From an uncultured Moraxella sp. (lineage in GTDB: Bacteria > Pseudomonadota > Gammaproteobacteria > Pseudomonadales > Moraxellaceae), in contig CALAPG010000257.1 of assembly GCA_937889485.1 (NCBI GenBank), positions 1 through 7,872 of the forward strand: a stretch of DNA of 7,872 bases, in the 5' to 3' direction. Positions 6,171 through 7,872 of the stretch are shown piece by piece. The notes below the pieces were generated by a model that was given only the letters and a program-made list of their open reading frames with translations, had not been told where the DNA came from and did not search any database. The translations under genes were made by a program, and so were the position numbers. Position 1 is the stretch's first letter. Each line of letters opens with the position of its first letter.

Positions 6171-7679
6171 ATGAATACCCCTGTTGCACAGCTTGAACCC
6201 ACCAGCGTTTGGTCGTGGTTTGCCAAAATCTGTGCCATTCCTCATCCCACTTTCCATGAGCACCCATTAGGTGATTTTATTGTCAATGAAGTAAAAACCC
6301 ACGGGCAAGCGTATGGGCTCAGCGTAGAAAAAGACGCTAAAGGCAATATCTTGATCCAAAAACCTGCTAGCAAGCTATATACCTTAAGCCATCCTGCCGC
6401 AGATCGCCCACCCGTTGCGATTCAAGCACATTTTGATATGGTGGCGCAAAAGGGTCAGTCGTCTTGCCATGATTTTATCAATGACCCTATTTTGCCTGTG
6501 ATTAAAGATGGTTGGGTATGGGCAACCGATACCACGCTAGGCGCCGACAACGGCATTGGACTTGCCATGGCGCTGGCGGTGGCATTTAGTGATGACATCG
6601 CCCATCCTGCACTGCATTTGATTTTGACTTGCGAAGAAGAAATTGGCATGGGCGGCGTGCAAGTGGTGAGCCCTGATTGGCTGACTGCCCCTACGCTGAT
6701 TAATCTTGATTCTGAAGATGAAGGCGAGCTGTTTGTTGGCTGTGCAGGCGGACGTGATGCCACATTCCACTTGGCAGCACCGCAGGTGACAGTGCCTAGC
6801 AACCTCACCACGATTGCTATTCATGTTAGCGGTTTGCAAGGGGGGCACTCCGGCATTGATATTCATAAAGGTCTTGCCAATGCTAATTTACTGCTGGCAC
6901 GAGTGTTGTCAACAATTTTTGAGACTAAGCCTTTTTATCTGCAAAGTTGGCAAGGTGGGGTGTTAAGAAATGTGATTACCCGTGAAGCGACAGCGGTGAT
7001 TGTGGGTGATTTGGCTGCAATTACGCCTTTATTGAGTGCTTTACAACACGATCTGGCTAGTGAGTATCACGTGGCGGAGCCCACATTACAGATAACGGCA
7101 GAAAAATTAGCTACCTCATCTATGGATGCAGCTGTCGCTATTGCGCCTCAAGATACCAAGCGTATGCTTAATTTACTGCGAACGTTACCCAATGGCGTGC
7201 TTCGCATGAGTGACAGCTTTGCAGGCGTGGTAGATAGTTCAATAAGTACGGGCGTGGTAAAACTTATGACCGCAGAGGCTGCGGCAGATACCGCAACATT
7301 AGAGATACGCTGCCTGATGCGCTCACTGGCTGAGACCCCCAAAGCCGATATCAGCCAGCGCTTACAAGCCTTGGCAGATATGGCAGGCGCGCAATTAACC
7401 CTGAGTGATGATTATCCAGGTTGGGAGCCCGATCCAGACTCTGCATTATTAGCACTGGCAAAAACCGTCATGGCACAACACTTTGATGGTGAACCCAACA
7501 TACAAGTTATTCATGCAGGCTTAGAATGCGGGATTATTGCCGAGCATTATCCTGACTTGCAGATGGTGTCCTTTGGCCCTGATATTCAAGGGGCGCATGC
7601 ACCGGGCGAACGAGTGAAAATCGATACTGTTGAAAAATGTTGGCAGTTGTTGATCGCTGCACTGGCAAATGTGGATTAA
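6171..7679 (+). CDS. pepD: Aminoacyl-histidine dipeptidase (beta-Ala-His dipeptidase, peptidase family M20C)
   Basis: This cytosolic dinuclear zinc peptidase (also called peptidase D or carnosinase) cleaves Xaa-His and other unblocked dipeptides for amino acid recycling. The 502-residue protein matches E. coli PepD (485) along its length. Visible motifs: QAHFDMVAQK (ligand His87, Asp89), TLGADNGIG (bridging Asp126), TCEEEIGMGG (catalytic Glu156 and ligand Glu157, by alignment), LINLDSEDEGE (Asp180), LQGGHSGIDIHKGLANAN (lid/dimerisation domain, His226), RNVITREA, IHAGLECGI (447-455) and GAHAPGERVKID (ligand His476). All metal ligands expected for the family are present. Start ATG6171 is supported by AAGG (6160-6163) 7 bases upstream and by alignment with the E. 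coli N-terminus (AKICAIPHPTFHE against AKICSIPHPSYHE). The gene appears monocistronic, with queG upstream and a convergent kptA remnant downstream. Confidence 0.97.
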   Translation: MNTPVAQLEPTSVWSWFAKICAIPHPTFHEHPLGDFIVNEVKTHGQAYGLSVEKDAKGNILIQKPASKLYTLSHPAADRPPVAIQAHFDMVAQKGQSSCHDFINDPILPVIKDGWVWATDTTLGADNGIGLAMALAVAFSDDIAHPALHLILTCEEEIGMGGVQVVSPDWLTAPTLINLDSEDEGELFVGCAGGRDATFHLAAPQVTVPSNLTTIAIHVSGLQGGHSGIDIHKGLANANLLLARVLSTIFETKPFYLQSWQGGVLRNVITREATAVIVGDLAAITPLLSALQHDLASEYHVAEPTLQITAEKLATSSMDAAVAIAPQDTKRMLNLLRTLPNGVLRMSDSFAGVVDSSISTGVVKLMTAEAAADTATLEIRCLMRSLAETPKADISQRLQALADMAGAQLTLSDDYPGWEPDPDSALLALAKTVMAQHFDGEPNIQVIHAGLECGIIAEHYPDLQMVSFGPDIQGAHAPGERVKIDTVEKCWQLLIAALANVD

Positions 7680-7700
7680 AACAAAGCCTTGATTTACCCA

Positions 7701-7845
7701 TCAACCCTGTACAGATAAATACTGTGCAGGGACATATTTAGTCAGCCAAACACCATTTTCTGCCTGATAAAACTTCAAGCTATTTTTCAGGCTGATGTCT
7801 CAGCACTAGACTCAGGAATTTACTGATTTTGGTCATCTCTGACAT
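7701..7845 (-). pseudogene. kptA: Remnant of RNA 2'-phosphotransferase (KptA/Tpt1), internally deleted and frameshifted
   Basis: On the minus strand ATG at 7845, with AGAGG about 9 bases upstream, opens a 21-residue frame containing ISKFLSLVLRHQPEK that ends at TAG (7782-7780). This is the KptA N-terminus; E. coli has TSKFLSFVLRHKPE, with the catalytic Arg-His pair. In another frame, codons from 7790 to a TGA at 7703-7701 read [20 protein letters not shown] and then PAQYLSVQG. This matches the KptA C-terminus (E. coli [21 protein letters not shown]). About 130 middle codons, including the remaining catalytic arginines and the NAD-binding part, are missing, and the two ends are out of frame. 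Intact KptA removes 2'-phosphates from RNA using NAD+. The recognition is by motif memory but the two ends fit in the right order and strand. Sequencing or assembly error cannot explain so large a loss unless it was misassembled. Confidence 0.85.
7705..7731. terminator. Strong hairpin downstream of pepD, possible terminator without a U-run
   Basis: CCCTGTACAG (7705-7714), loop ATAAATA, CTGTGCAGGG (7722-7731) gives a ten-pair stem with one G-U pair, 25 bases after the pepD stop. No T-run follows in either direction (ACATATTTAG in the plus direction), so it is not a canonical intrinsic terminator. The same bases encode the C-terminal codons of the kptA remnant, so the hairpin may be incidental or may serve both genes. 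Confidence 0.35.
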
Positions 7846-7872
7846 TTTTATGCGCCTCTAAACACTCACAAT

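Noticed and set aside
6455..6866. Two overlapping minus-strand ORFs of 109-118 codons inside pepD
   Set aside because: They are antisense to a well conserved catalytic region, have no recognisable domain, and overlap each other.

Overview
The window reads as ordinary chromosome of a gammaproteobacterium, most likely a Moraxellaceae member (Moraxella/Psychrobacter/Acinetobacter group). This assignment is inference. It rests on the Pseudomonadales-like acetolactate synthase, the divergent nnr/queG pair, moderate G+C in genes with very AT-rich spacers, and a DUF4124 envelope protein. No phage, transposon, CRISPR, rRNA or tRNA gene was seen.

Layout: (1) 1-14, first four codons of ilvH (minus strand), overlapping the stop codon of ilvI. 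(2) 14-1861, ilvI, large subunit of acetolactate synthase (minus). (3) 1862-2402, a long AT-rich divergent spacer with promoter-like boxes, inverted repeats and a 15-codon ORF behind a good Shine-Dalgarno sequence. (4) 2403-2867, an exported DUF4124 protein (plus). (5) 2930-4606, nnr, the bifunctional NAD(P)H-hydrate repair enzyme (minus), convergent with the DUF4124 gene. (6) 4607-4719, a compact divergent promoter region with a perfect 15-bp palindrome and an extended -10 box. (7) 4720-5925, queG, epoxyqueuosine reductase (plus). (8) 5926-6170, a spacer with phased TGATATAA repeats and a minus-strand stop-free stretch that may be a gene remnant. (9) 6171-7679, pepD, aminoacyl-histidine dipeptidase (plus). 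(10) 7701-7845, a minus-strand remnant of kptA (RNA 2'-phosphotransferase) that keeps only its two ends.

The genes are housekeeping and do not form one pathway: branched-chain amino acid synthesis (ilvIH), cofactor repair (nnr), the last step of queuosine tRNA modification (queG), and dipeptide turnover (pepD). I found no convincing new defence or mobile system. The most notable item is the kptA remnant: SKFLSLVLRHQPEK and [11 protein letters not shown] motifs lie about 20 bp apart in different frames, with the rest of the enzyme missing. Next are the palindrome over the queG promoter, the in-frame 15-bp repeats in the nnr linker, and the small ORF upstream of the DUF4124 gene.
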